A stretch of DNA of 64,000 nt from Streptomyces albiflavescens (lineage in GTDB: Bacteria; Actinomycetota; Actinomycetes; Streptomycetales; Streptomycetaceae): positions 64,490 to 128,489 of the forward strand of contig NZ_BMMM01000023.1 in the NCBI RefSeq assembly GCF_014645835.1, in the 5' to 3' direction. Under the pieces are notes generated by a model. That model was not told the origin of the DNA, did not search any database, and worked only from the letters and a program-made list of their open reading frames with translations. Shown here in pieces: positions 50,649-59,384 of the stretch. A program made the position numbers and the translations under genes. Each line of letters begins with the position of its first letter. The first letter of the stretch is position 1.

Positions 50649-50837
50649 GGCCTTCCTTGAACGTGTGTTCCGCGGAGGCACCGGTTGCCTCCGGGGAACT
50701 GTCGTCCAGATCAAGCGAGTTCGCGCATTCCGACACGATCTTCAGCAGCCTGTTCGCCTTGGCGCTGCGCTGTCATGAACGCGTCAGTAAATCCATGACC
50801 AATGCGCAGGGTGGGAACCGGTGAGGGCCGAAAGTCT

Positions 50838-50849
50838 TGGCATGGACAC
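50838..50849 (+). promoter_or_regulatory. upstream motif TGGCATGGACAC, second copy
   Basis: Identical to 18272-18283; followed by TTCCTGTCAACACGCGTAGC, which resembles leaders seen before other Streptomyces exoenzyme genes (from memory). Confidence 0.35.
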
Positions 50850-50912
50850 TTCCTGTCAACACGCGTAGCTGCTACGACAGTTGTGGCAGAGATCCTGCTA
50901 AAGGGAGGTTCC

Positions 50913-51722
50913 ATGAGACGTTCCCGAATTACGGCATACGTGACCTCACTCCTCCTCGCCGTCGGCTTCGCCCTCACCGGGGCGGCGACGGCGCAGGCGT
51001 CCCAAACCGCCGCGGCCACCGGCTATGTGGCCCTCGGCGACTCCTACTCCTCCGGTGTCGGCGCGGGCAGTTATCTCAGCTCCAGCGGCGACTGCAAGCG
51101 CAGCACGAAGGCTTACCCCTACCTCTGGGCCGCCGCCCACTCGCCCTCGTCCTTCGACTTCACCGCCTGCTCGGGCGCTCGTACCGGTGATGTCATGGCG
51201 AACCAGCTGGGCCCGCTCAGCTCCTCCACCGGCCTCGTCTCGATCACCATCGGCGGCAACGACGCCGGCTTCTCCGACGTCATGACGACGTGTGTGCTCC
51301 AGTCCGACAGCTCCTGCCTCGCGCGGATCGCCACGGCGAAGGCATACGTCGACTCGACGCTCCCCGGCCAACTCGACACCGTCTACTCGGCGATCAGCGC
51401 CAAAGCCCCGGCCGCCCATGTGGTCGTCATCGGCTACCCCCGCTTCTACAAGCTGAGCGGCTCCTGCGTGGCAGGCCTCTCGGAGACCAAACGGTCCGCG
51501 ATCAACGGTGCGGCCGACTACCTGGACAGCGCGATCGCCAAGCGCGCCGCCGACCACGGCTTCACCTTCGGCGACGTCAGGGGTACCTTCACCGGCCATG
51601 AGATCTGCTCCAGCAACGCCTGGCTGCACAGCCTCAACTGGCTGAACATCGGCGAGTCGTACCACCCGACCGCGGCCGGCCATTCCGGCGGGTATCTGCC
51701 GGTCTTCAGCGGCACGGCCTGA
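50913..51722 (+). CDS. secreted SGNH/GDSL lipase
   Basis: Extracellular lipase/esterase of 269 aa. Signal peptide ends near AQA; block I is YVALGDSYSSGVGAG (nucleophile Ser), block III ITIGGNDAGF, block V SYHPTAAGHSGGY (Asp replaced by Tyr before His, as in Streptomyces members using a Ser-His dyad). Six Cys form likely disulfides. GGGAGG precedes the ATG. The stop is 8 bp from the convergent kinase gene. Confidence 0.9.
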   Translation: MRRSRITAYVTSLLLAVGFALTGAATAQASQTAAATGYVALGDSYSSGVGAGSYLSSSGDCKRSTKAYPYLWAAAHSPSSFDFTACSGARTGDVMANQLGPLSSSTGLVSITIGGNDAGFSDVMTTCVLQSDSSCLARIATAKAYVDSTLPGQLDTVYSAISAKAPAAHVVVIGYPRFYKLSGSCVAGLSETKRSAINGAADYLDSAIAKRAADHGFTFGDVRGTFTGHEICSSNAWLHSLNWLNIGESYHPTAAGHSGGYLPVFSGTA

Positions 51723-51730
51723 TCATCCAC

Positions 51731-53374
51731 CTAGGGTGACGTGGAGGCGGAGGCCTCGTCCGTCGGGGTCTCCGTCGCGCAAGTGATCGTGAACGGCACG
51801 GAGTTGGACGTCACGTGGACGGGACTGCGGACCTCCACGCTGATCTCGTTCTCGAAGGTCCCGCTCGTGTCGTACGTCGTCGCCACGACCGTCTTCTGCT
51901 GGGTCCTGCCGCCGTCGGCGGGGAACGAGAGCGTCTTCCAGCCCGGGTCGGTGACATCCCCCGTCTTCGTCACCCAGCGGTACTCGACGTCCACCGGTAC
52001 GCGGCCCACCGTGAAGGTCGCGGTGAAGGCGGGCGCCTGGGCGGCGGGCGGTGGGCAGGCACCGGAGTAGTCGGTGCGCTGACCCGTGACCGTGACCTGC
52101 ACGGACTGTGCGGGTGGGGTGGTGGTCGAATGCCCCCCGCCGGGACGGGTGGTGGACGGAGTTCCGCCGACCGTACCGGTGTTGCCGCTCCCGCTGTTGG
52201 TGTGTCCTCCACCGGAATTGCCACCGCTGGAACCGTTGTTGGTGCCGCCGCTGTTGCCGGTGCTGCCGCTCCCGCTGTTGCCGCCGCCTCCGCTGTCGCG
52301 GTTCAGCAGGGCGTACGTCAGTCCGCCGAGGGCGAGCGCGAGCGCGAGCATGCCCGCGATCAGGACGACTGCGGCGCGGCGGTTGCGGGCGGGCTCGGAG
52401 GTGGTCGTGGTCGCGGGCAGGGTGGCCGAGGCCGGCCCGAATCCGGGCTGCGGCGTGGGTCGGGGCGGAGGCTGGGGGAAAGCCGCGCGCGTCTCCGCGT
52501 CGAAGGGGGCGGGGGACGGCACGCCCACGGTCGAGGTCGGCGGCGTGCCGCCCGCGGCGATGATCCGCAGTTCGTGCTCGGCCTGTTCGGCGCCCAGCCG
52601 CTCAGCCGGGTCCTTGGCGAGCAGCCCCTCGATCACGGAGCCGAGAGGGCCCGCACGGAGGGGCGCCGGAAGCGGCTCGTCGACGATGGCCCGCAGTGTG
52701 CTCAGCGGAGTGTTCTGACGGAAGGGCGAGTTTCCCTCGACGGCCGCGTACAGGAGCACCCCGAGGGACCACAGGTCCGACTCGGGTCCGGGCGTGCGGC
52801 CCAATGCACGCTCCGGAGCCAGGAATTCGGGCGAGCCGATGACCTCGCCGGTCATCGTCAGCGCGGAACTTCCCTCGACCATCGCGATACCGAAGTCCGT
52901 GAGGACGATCCGTCCGTCGTTCGCCATCAGGACGTTGCCGGGCTTCACGTCGCGGTGCAGGACCCCCGCCTCGTGCGCGGCACGCAGTGCGGCGAGCACC
53001 TCGGCGCCGATGTGCGCGGCGCGCTGCGGAGGCAGCGGGCCCTCGGCGTCCAGCAGATCGGAGAGGGCGAGGCCACGGATCAGCTCCATCACGATCCAGG
53101 GCCGGCCCTCCTCGGTGGCCACGTCGTACACCGTCACGACATTGCGGTTCGAGACACGGGCGGCGGCCCAGGCCTCGCGTTCCAGCCGCGCGTACATCCG
53201 CTCGACCTCGTGCGCCGGAAGCCCGGCCGGGGCGCGGACCTCCTTGACGGCGACCTCGCGCTGCAGCACTTCGTCGCGGGCGCGCCACACCGTTCCCATG
53301 CCGCCCTCGCCCAAGGGCGACAGCAGGCGGTAGCGCCCCGCGATCACACGTTCACTGCCCGGATCTTCGGACAC
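51731..53374 (-). CDS. PASTA-less transmembrane Ser/Thr protein kinase
   Basis: Receptor-like kinase of 547 aa. Kinase domain about residues 14-270: glycine loop LGEGGMGTVW, Lys in VAVKEV, HRDVKPGN, DFGIA, APE and DLWSLG. A Pro-rich juxtamembrane part leads to one helix (VVLIAGMLALALALGGLTYAL), then a Gly/Ser/Asn/Thr-rich outer stalk and a C-terminal beta domain of about 100 aa. GTG 53374 follows GGGGGA. The outer domain is not PASTA; the ligand is unknown. Confidence 0.88.
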   Translation of the reverse strand: MSEDPGSERVIAGRYRLLSPLGEGGMGTVWRARDEVLQREVAVKEVRAPAGLPAHEVERMYARLEREAWAAARVSNRNVVTVYDVATEEGRPWIVMELIRGLALSDLLDAEGPLPPQRAAHIGAEVLAALRAAHEAGVLHRDVKPGNVLMANDGRIVLTDFGIAMVEGSSALTMTGEVIGSPEFLAPERALGRTPGPESDLWSLGVLLYAAVEGNSPFRQNTPLSTLRAIVDEPLPAPLRAGPLGSVIEGLLAKDPAERLGAEQAEHELRIIAAGGTPPTSTVGVPSPAPFDAETRAAFPQPPPRPTPQPGFGPASATLPATTTTSEPARNRRAAVVLIAGMLALALALGGLTYALLNRDSGGGGNSGSGSTGNSGGTNNGSSGGNSGGGHTNSGSGNTGTVGGTPSTTRPGGGHSTTTPPAQSVQVTVTGQRTDYSGACPPPAAQAPAFTATFTVGRVPVDVEYRWVTKTGDVTDPGWKTLSFPADGGRTQQKTVVATTYDTSGTFENEISVEVRSPVHVTSNSVPFTITCATETPTDEASASTSP

Positions 53375-53419
53375 GTGCGTCCCCCATTCGCATCCGCGCG
53401 ATTTCTCCACAAAAGTAGC

Positions 53420-55156
53420 TCAGCCGAGTGCGGATGCCGCCCCCTTGAACACCAATCCAGCCCCAAGCGCTACGACGACGAACGCCGATCCCAGCGGCGC
53501 GCTCCTGCGCACCACGGCCGCGACGCGTCCCTCGGCCCACCGCGGGCGCCTGGCCAGGGCCCGGGTCATCCCGCCGCCCAGCTTGACGACGGCGAACCCT
53601 GCCGCCGTGAGCGTCAGGGCGAGCCCGACGCCGTACGCGAGGACGAGCAGGAAACCGAACCAGGCCTGTCCCAGGGCCGCGGCGCCGACGAGCACGACGA
53701 CGGCGGACGGGCTGGGCACCAGCCCCCCGGCGAAGCCGAGGAGGATCGTGCCGCGGAGGGTGGGGGCGGTGGAGTGGGTGTGGGTGAAGCCGCCATGGGT
53801 GTGTTCGAGGGTGGGGGAGGGGGCGGCGGGAGTGTGCGCGTGCGTAGGCGGGCGCTCGTGGGGGTGGGGCCCGCTGTCGACGTCCGTTGCCTGGGATGCG
53901 TGGGCGTGTGCGAGAACCAGGGGGCGTTCGTGTTCTTCCGCGGGCTCGTGAGGGTGGGGTGCGGGGCCGTGGCCGTGGCCGTGGTCGTGGTCGTCGTCGT
54001 GTGTGTGGCCGTGGCCGTGGCCGTGGTCGTGGTCGTCGTCGTGCGTGTGTCCATGGCCGTGGTCGTGGTCGTGCGTATGTCCGTGACCATGGGAGTGCCC
54101 GTGCCCGTGTCCGTGCCCGTGTGCGCGGTTGCGCCAGGCCCGGCGTACGAGCGTCGCGCCCGCGGTCGTCACCAGGACGCCGCTCGCGATGCCGAGCCAC
54201 GCGATCACCGAAGGCGCCGCCGCCGAACCGGCCGTGACCAGGAGGCCGAGGGCGACGACGCCCAGGGTGTGGGTGACCGTCACGGAGGCGGCCAGGGGCA
54301 GGACGTCCTTCAGCCGCGCTCGGCCACCGCGTGCCGCTGCCGTCGCGGCCATCAGGGTCTTGCCGTGGCCCGGCGCGAGCGCGTGCATCGCGCCCAGGCC
54401 CACCGAGATGAGCAGGGCGAGCGCGGCGAAACCGAACGTCAGATCATGGCGGGCCACCAACCCGTCGAGCGCCTGGGTCCAGCGGTCGGCGCCGCGCGGC
54501 AGCACGGAGGCGGCCGGCGCGTCCTGCCGCTCCTCGACGAGGGCGGGGCCGCCGGAGCGGATCCGCACTGAGGCCGTCGCGGTGTCGGCCGGAGAGGAGA
54601 GCAGCTCCTTGGGATAGACGGTCAGCTCCTTGGACACCGACTTCTTCGGTACGTCCGACGAGGTGAGGGTCATCCGATCGCCCCGCGCGGTGATCTCGCG
54701 CCAGCCGGGCCCCCGGTCGGCCCCGGCGCCGTGGAAGCCGAGGGAAACGGTGTCCGCTTCGGGCAGCGGCGCCGTCAACCGGCACTCCACACGCAGGGTG
54801 TTGAGACCTGCCTGCCCGGGCCGCACGCGCGCGTGACTCGCGCGGACGGTGAGCGGCACCTCGCGCCCGCCCACGGTGACCTCGCTGCCGCGCGCCGCCG
54901 ACGCGCACCGCTCACGGGCCCAGTCCGTCATACCGAGCTTCTTGATCTGCGGCTGGGCCTGCGTGGCAGGGATCTCCGCGAGGTCCTCGACGTGGTGGAC
55001 CCGCAACTGGCCCGGGGCGGCCACGAGTCCGTCGTACCGATTCACGGTGAAGTTGCCGAGCGGGTGCGCGCTCGCGGCCCCGGAGGGCACGAGCACGAGC
55101 GCGCAGGCGGCCGTGAGGACGGCCGCGCAGGAGGCGAGGACGCGACGAGGCTTCAC
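53420..55156 (-). CDS. NicO/RcnA-type nickel-cobalt transporter with His-rich loop
   Basis: Membrane transporter of 578 aa. It has a signal peptide, an extracytoplasmic domain (about 30-230, starting HPLGNFTVNRYDGL), then helices with the NicO motif HALAPGHGKT, VTHTLGVVALG and FAGGLVPSPSAVVVL. Between helices is a loop of more than 100 residues with dozens of His (HGHGHGH, HTHDHDH), which probably binds Ni, Co or Zn. It overlaps the TPR gene by 4 bp, giving a DUF4331-TPR-NicO operon. Confidence 0.85.
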   Translation of the reverse strand: MKPRRVLASCAAVLTAACALVLVPSGAASAHPLGNFTVNRYDGLVAAPGQLRVHHVEDLAEIPATQAQPQIKKLGMTDWARERCASAARGSEVTVGGREVPLTVRASHARVRPGQAGLNTLRVECRLTAPLPEADTVSLGFHGAGADRGPGWREITARGDRMTLTSSDVPKKSVSKELTVYPKELLSSPADTATASVRIRSGGPALVEERQDAPAASVLPRGADRWTQALDGLVARHDLTFGFAALALLISVGLGAMHALAPGHGKTLMAATAAARGGRARLKDVLPLAASVTVTHTLGVVALGLLVTAGSAAAPSVIAWLGIASGVLVTTAGATLVRRAWRNRAHGHGHGHGHSHGHGHTHDHDHGHGHTHDDDHDHGHGHGHTHDDDHDHGHGHGPAPHPHEPAEEHERPLVLAHAHASQATDVDSGPHPHERPPTHAHTPAAPSPTLEHTHGGFTHTHSTAPTLRGTILLGFAGGLVPSPSAVVVLVGAAALGQAWFGFLLVLAYGVGLALTLTAAGFAVVKLGGGMTRALARRPRWAEGRVAAVVRRSAPLGSAFVVVALGAGLVFKGAASALG

Positions 55157-56613
55157 TTCGCGGCCTCCAGTGCCTTACGGGCCGCACGGGCGCCCAGCGG
55201 TGAGAAGCCCGGGTTCAGCTCGAGGGCCGACTTCAGCGAGGCGCGGCCCTCCTTCGCGTGGCCGGTGGCGCGCTCGATCATGCCGCGGTGGTAGAGGAAG
55301 GACGCGTTGCGGTAGCCGGTGGCCGTGGCCCGGCGGGCGTACGGCAGGGCTTCCGTGTCGCGGCCGTTGACGTGCAGGGCCCAGGCGAGGGCGTCCGCGG
55401 TGTGCACGGTGTGGCGGCGGGCCCACTCCGCACGGGCCGCCTTCAGCGCGGCCTCACGGTTGCCGTGGTCGGCGGCGGCCAGAGCGGTGTCGAGGTCGGC
55501 GTTGACGCCGTTGGCGCGGGCCAGCGAGACCCAGGCGTTCACCAGGGAGTACTGGTCACGGGCCTTCTGGGCGTCGCCCTTCTTGCCGCGCGCCTCGTAC
55601 AGCTCGCCCAGTTCCACGAGAGGTTGGGGCAGCGGATAGCGGTCCACGACCTGCTCCATGCCACGGATCGCCGTCGCGCCGTCCCCGCGTGCCGCCTGGG
55701 CGCGGGCGCGGCCTTCGAGCGCGGGGAGGTAGGTGTCGTCGGCGCCGAGCGCCCGCGCGTAGTACGTGAGCGCCGTGCCGTACTCGCCCTGGTTCCAGGC
55801 GAGTTGGCCAAGAGCGGTTGCCACGTACGAGACGTCGCCGCGGGTCGTCGCCGTGCTGAGCGCCTGCTGAAGGACCCGGCGGGCGGTCTTCACATCGCCG
55901 CGCAGCTCGTGCACATAGGCGTACCGGGTGAAGACGGGCACGCCCGGGCGGCGCGAGTCGGCCACGTCGGCGGCCTTCGACGCCTCGTCGTAGCGGCCCA
56001 GCTCGACCAGGGCGTCGATGCGGGAGCACAGGGCGCGCTCGCTGTACGGGTTCTCCTTCAGCACCTTGTCCGCGTACGTGAGGGCGCCGGTGAAGTCGTG
56101 CCTGGCCGCGGCGAGGGCGGCGCGCCCCGCGAGCGCCGACTCGTTGTCGGGGCGCAGCTCAAGGGATCGGTCCAGCGCCTGATCGGCCTGCGCATACCGG
56201 GAGGGATCGCCCTTGGTGCGGGCCTGCTCCACATACGCGAGCCCGAGCGTCGCCCAGCCGCCGAAGTCCTTCGGCTGAGCCTTGAGATGGGACTGCAGAG
56301 AGGTGATGCTCGCGTCCAGATCCCCACTGGCGAGCAGCTGTGGCGACACGCCGGTGGGCGCGGACGCCACGGTGGAGGTGGTATCGCCGTCCCGGACGGC
56401 CCCGAGCACCACCGCGCCCGCGGTGAGCGCGACGGCCAACGCGAGCGAGCAGGCCGCGAGTTGGGCCACACGCCAGCGTCGCTGGGACGCCGACAGCCGT
56501 CGCACGGCGGCGACGCGTTCGTCGTCGGGCGCTTCCGCGGCCCCCAGGGCGCCGGTGTCGGGCGTGGCCTCCTCGGCGTCCGTCGTCGCACTCTCGTTCG
56601 TACGCGGGGACAT
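55153..56613 (-). CDS. TPR-repeat protein with membrane helix
   Basis: Protein of 486 aa. One hydrophobic helix (about residues 52-73) separates a short cytoplasmic N-terminus from a long outer region of TPR helices (WATLGLAYVEQARTKGDPSRYAQADQAL split as WATLGLAYVEQA and YAQADQALDRSLELRPDN; LGQLAWNQGEYGTALTYYARAL). It is probably a scaffold for the DUF4331 and NicO products. RBS GAGAGGGCA. Confidence 0.8.
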   Translation of the reverse strand: MSPRTNESATTDAEEATPDTGALGAAEAPDDERVAAVRRLSASQRRWRVAQLAACSLALAVALTAGAVVLGAVRDGDTTSTVASAPTGVSPQLLASGDLDASITSLQSHLKAQPKDFGGWATLGLAYVEQARTKGDPSRYAQADQALDRSLELRPDNESALAGRAALAAARHDFTGALTYADKVLKENPYSERALCSRIDALVELGRYDEASKAADVADSRRPGVPVFTRYAYVHELRGDVKTARRVLQQALSTATTRGDVSYVATALGQLAWNQGEYGTALTYYARALGADDTYLPALEGRARAQAARGDGATAIRGMEQVVDRYPLPQPLVELGELYEARGKKGDAQKARDQYSLVNAWVSLARANGVNADLDTALAAADHGNREAALKAARAEWARRHTVHTADALAWALHVNGRDTEALPYARRATATGYRNASFLYHRGMIERATGHAKEGRASLKSALELNPGFSPLGARAARKALEAAK

Positions 56614-56747
56614 GCCCTCTCCTCAAAGTCCTTGGCAAAAACGGTCGTTGTGGGGGTGGGGCGGCGCGGCCCGCGCCGTGGGGGATGGATAGGTGCGGGC
56701 CGCGCCAGTCGGTGAGCCGGGCCGCAGAGCCCGGCTGTGCTGCCGGG

Positions 56748-58286
56748 TCAGTAGGCCCGGTTGTGCATCCGCCGACGCCACCACATGAGGCCGGTGGCGA
56801 TCAGCAGGAACCCGGCAGCGCCCGCCGCCGCGGAGGCCGCGATCAGCGTGGTGTCGGTGCCGCCGCCGGAGGCGCCCGCGGGCTTCAGTGCGTCACCCAG
56901 CTGGTTGCGCACGTCGGTCCCGCTGGTGGTGCCCTTGGCGAGCGCTCCTCGTGAACCCGAGGTCGGCTCGGCCACATACGGGAAGTAGTTCTCGAACTTC
57001 TTGTCGTTCTTGTCGACCGCGTCGCCCAAGTCGTTCTTGGAACCCACCAGTTCACCCTCGACGACCTGGAGCGAGGCGTCGATCACGTCGTCGGTGAGCC
57101 GGCGTCCGTTCGGGAAGCCCGCGTTGTCGCCGTCGAGCACACCGAGCCGCTTGGGATGCATGGTGGGCTTGATCGAGGTGTTGAGCCGCAGCTCCTCCGC
57201 CGGGCGCACCTTGGGCGGCTGGTTGAGGCCCTTCACGCCCTTCAGGAACACGTCGACCAGGTCGTTGCGGGGTTCCGCCGGGGCCTTGATCTTGTAGATC
57301 GCCTCGATGAGCTTCGGCAGCTCCGGGTTGGTCACGTTCTTCAGGAACTGACCGTCGTTCCACGGCGCGGACGCGTTGAACTTGTCCTTGTCCTTCTGCG
57401 GGTTGACGACCTCGTTGACCAGCGGCATGCCGAGCCGGGAGACCTGCGTCCAGTCGCCGTGCGCGTCCTTGCGCTGGGTCGTGGACCAGATGCCGACGAT
57501 CGGCTGTCCGGCCGACTCGCGGATCATGTCGTTCGGGACCTGCAGGGCTATCGAGTTGACGTTGTAGCCCTTGAGGGTGTCCCGCCCGACCTCGCTCAGG
57601 TTCCCGCCGTAGAGCAGGTCGAAGACACGCAGATCCAGGAAGAACGGGTCGTCCGCCTGCCCGGCGAACGTCGTCGAACCGCCCGCGAGCTTGTAGACGG
57701 CCTGGTCGCGCAGTTTGCCGTAGTCCGGCATCGACGCCTTGCCGACGTTCGACGGCGCCACCGGAACGTCGTCGGCGACCTTCGTCCGCGACACCAGCTT
57801 CTGGTTGTGCAGCCGCAGCAGATCGATGTCGTACGTCTGCGTGATGTTCAGGTCGGGGTCGTCGAGGCTGGTGACCGGACCCGTGTTGTAGAGGAAGGTG
57901 TTGCCGTTCTTGCGGTGCGTCTTGAAGGTGTAGCGGTAGACCAACTCGCCTTGCGCGTCACCGTTGTTGTCGATGTGGATGTCGTACTGGGCGTCGTCGG
58001 CGAAGGTGTAGAAGTTCGGTCCGCCGGCCGGTTCCTCGAAGGGGATCCAGTTCGCCACGATGGTCGTGGTGTTGGGCTTGTCGGGGCTCACGAACGCGTA
58101 CACGTCCGTGTTGTCGTACTGGGGCTGCCCCGAGATCAGGGGGGCCTCCCGGTGACTGGAGGCGGCGGCCGCCCCCGGTTCCAGCGCGGTCACGCCGGCG
58201 GCTGCGAGCCCCCCGGCGGCCAGCGCACCACATACGAGGGTCGCGAGACTCCTGCGTCCCGCGCCGCTCCTGGAGAAAGGTGTCAT
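56748..58286 (-). CDS. DUF4331 surface protein
   Basis: Exported protein of 512 aa. Signal peptide, then SSHREAPLISGQPQYDNTDV (the DUF4331 start), YAFVSPDKP, FFLDLRVFDLLYGG, SIALQVPNDMI and GFPNGRRLTDDVIDASL. A C-terminal helix and RRRMHNR end anchor it in the membrane. The function of DUF4331 is unknown. It heads the minus-strand operon, facing the sigma factor gene, and is a likely target of that sigma factor. Confidence 0.85.
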   Translation of the reverse strand: MTPFSRSGAGRRSLATLVCGALAAGGLAAAGVTALEPGAAAASSHREAPLISGQPQYDNTDVYAFVSPDKPNTTTIVANWIPFEEPAGGPNFYTFADDAQYDIHIDNNGDAQGELVYRYTFKTHRKNGNTFLYNTGPVTSLDDPDLNITQTYDIDLLRLHNQKLVSRTKVADDVPVAPSNVGKASMPDYGKLRDQAVYKLAGGSTTFAGQADDPFFLDLRVFDLLYGGNLSEVGRDTLKGYNVNSIALQVPNDMIRESAGQPIVGIWSTTQRKDAHGDWTQVSRLGMPLVNEVVNPQKDKDKFNASAPWNDGQFLKNVTNPELPKLIEAIYKIKAPAEPRNDLVDVFLKGVKGLNQPPKVRPAEELRLNTSIKPTMHPKRLGVLDGDNAGFPNGRRLTDDVIDASLQVVEGELVGSKNDLGDAVDKNDKKFENYFPYVAEPTSGSRGALAKGTTSGTDVRNQLGDALKPAGASGGGTDTTLIAASAAAGAAGFLLIATGLMWWRRRMHNRAY

Positions 58287-58414
58287 GCCGTCCGTCCTCA
58301 CGTCCCAATTGCCTGACGCACGCCATTCGGAGCGGTCGCCGGGGTGGATTGGTCGAATCCCAAACGTTCTTACGGCGGCTCGGTCGGCTTGTTTCATCGA
58401 CGAGCTCGTTTGTT

Positions 58415-58481
58415 TGTTCGGCGGCGGAGCCGGGAACTGTTCGGCGGCGGCCCCAGAACTGTTCGGCGCCGGACCCGCGTT
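58415..58481. repeat. 22-23-bp tandem direct repeat in the DUF4331/sigma intergenic region
   Basis: Three units carry TGTTCGGCGGCGG or TGTTCGGCGCCGG; two include the 9-bp palindrome GAACTGTTC (58434-58442, 58456-58464). Candidate regulator or sigma recognition sites. Confidence 0.65.
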
Positions 58482-58575
58482 TTCGGTTCGCCGATCCGTA
58501 ACCCCATCCGTAGACACGCTCGCTGCGAACACGTAGGGGAAAGGACGGGCCGTGTGCGGCCGGAGAGGGGGACGG

Positions 58576-59118
58576 GTGGAGGCGGACGAACTTCTGGTGC
58601 TCGTGGCCGGAGGTGACCAGAAGGCATTCGAGGAGCTGTACGGACTGGTGTCCGGGCCGGTGTTCGGGCTGGTGCGCCGGGTGGTCCGGGACCCCGCCCA
58701 GACGGAGGAGGTGGCCCAGGAGGTGCTGCTCGAACTCTGGCGCTCCGCCGCGCGGTTCGACCCGGGACGCGGCAGCGCCCTGTCCTGGATCCTCACCCTC
58801 GCGCACCGTCGCGCCGTCGACCGGGTCCGCAGCGCCCGCGCGGCCACCGAACGCGAGCAGCGCGAGGGGCGGCGGGCTCATCACCCCGCCTTCGACCAGG
58901 TCGCGGAGGAGGTCGAGGCCGGGCTCGAACGCGAGTGGGTGCGCCGCTGCCTGGACCGGCTCACCGCCCTGCAACGCCAGTCCGTCACCCTCGCCTACTA
59001 CGACGGCTACACGTACCGTGAAGTGGCCGAACGGCTCAAGTTGCCCCTCGGCACCGTCAAGACCCGTATGCGTGACGGCCTCACGCGCCTGCGTGAATGC
59101 CTGGGAGGTGCCGCATGA
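58576..59118 (+). CDS. sigK: ECF sigma factor, SigK (ECF19) type
   Basis: RNA polymerase sigma factor of 180 aa. Region 2: AFEELYGLVSGPVFGLVRRV and TEEVAQEVLLELWRSAARFD; region 4: RLTALQRQSVTLAYYDGYTY and EVAERLKLPLGTVKTRMRDG. GTG 58576 follows GGAGAGGGGG; GTG 58552 is possible. An RskA-type anti-sigma gene lies downstream, but with an extra ORF between, joined by ATGA overlaps at both ends. Confidence 0.85.
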   Translation: MEADELLVLVAGGDQKAFEELYGLVSGPVFGLVRRVVRDPAQTEEVAQEVLLELWRSAARFDPGRGSALSWILTLAHRRAVDRVRSARAATEREQREGRRAHHPAFDQVAEEVEAGLEREWVRRCLDRLTALQRQSVTLAYYDGYTYREVAERLKLPLGTVKTRMRDGLTRLRECLGGAA

Positions 59119-59384
59119 GCGCCCTGTACCGCCTGGCCGCCCCATCGGACCGCCTCGACGGCTCCGGGTACCGCCTCGTCGGGTCCGTGTACCGCCTCGA
59201 CGGCTCCGCGTACCGCCTCGATGGCTCCGCGTACCGCCGCGACCGCTCCGGGCCGCGCCTCCACGACGCCCTGGATCGCAGCGGCGGGAGCCGGAACCGG
59301 CGGGCCGGCGCCTTTGACCGCCCCGGCCGCCGGGTCCCGCACCGCCCGGGCAACGCCGCGGGTCGTTCGGGAGGCATCGCATGA
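59115..59384 (+). CDS. repeat-containing ORF coupled between sigma and anti-sigma genes
   Basis: ORF of 89 aa whose ATG lies in the sigma stop and whose TGA lies in the anti-sigma ATG. It starts MSALYRL, like MSLLDRL of the anti-sigma protein, and both starts are preceded by GGGAGG-x-GC-like sequence, suggesting duplication of the anti-sigma 5' end. The 7-residue motif YRLDGSA is repeated about four times, then an Arg/Gly-rich tail. Third codon positions are almost all G or C, as in real Streptomyces genes. Function unknown. Confidence 0.6.
   Translation: MSALYRLAAPSDRLDGSGYRLVGSVYRLDGSAYRLDGSAYRRDRSGPRLHDALDRSGGSRNRRAGAFDRPGRRVPHRPGNAAGRSGGIA
59151..59234 (+). repeat. 21-bp in-frame tandem repeat, four units
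   Basis: Units of CGCCTCGACGGCTCCGCGTA plus C with small changes, each encoding RLDGSAY-like heptads, inside the ORF at 59115. Confidence 0.9.

Noticed and set aside
53960..54130. Noncoding minisatellite
   Set aside because: The repeats encode the His-rich loop of the NicO transporter in the correct frame.
51815..54571. 918-codon plus-strand frame opposite the kinase and NicO genes
   Set aside because: It crosses two clear minus-strand genes, has no RBS or domain, and its low-complexity parts are antisense to the Gly/Ser stalk and His-rich loop.
58434..58464. GAACTGTTC sites as LexA boxes
   Set aside because: The half sites are one base apart instead of four, so the spacing does not fit LexA.
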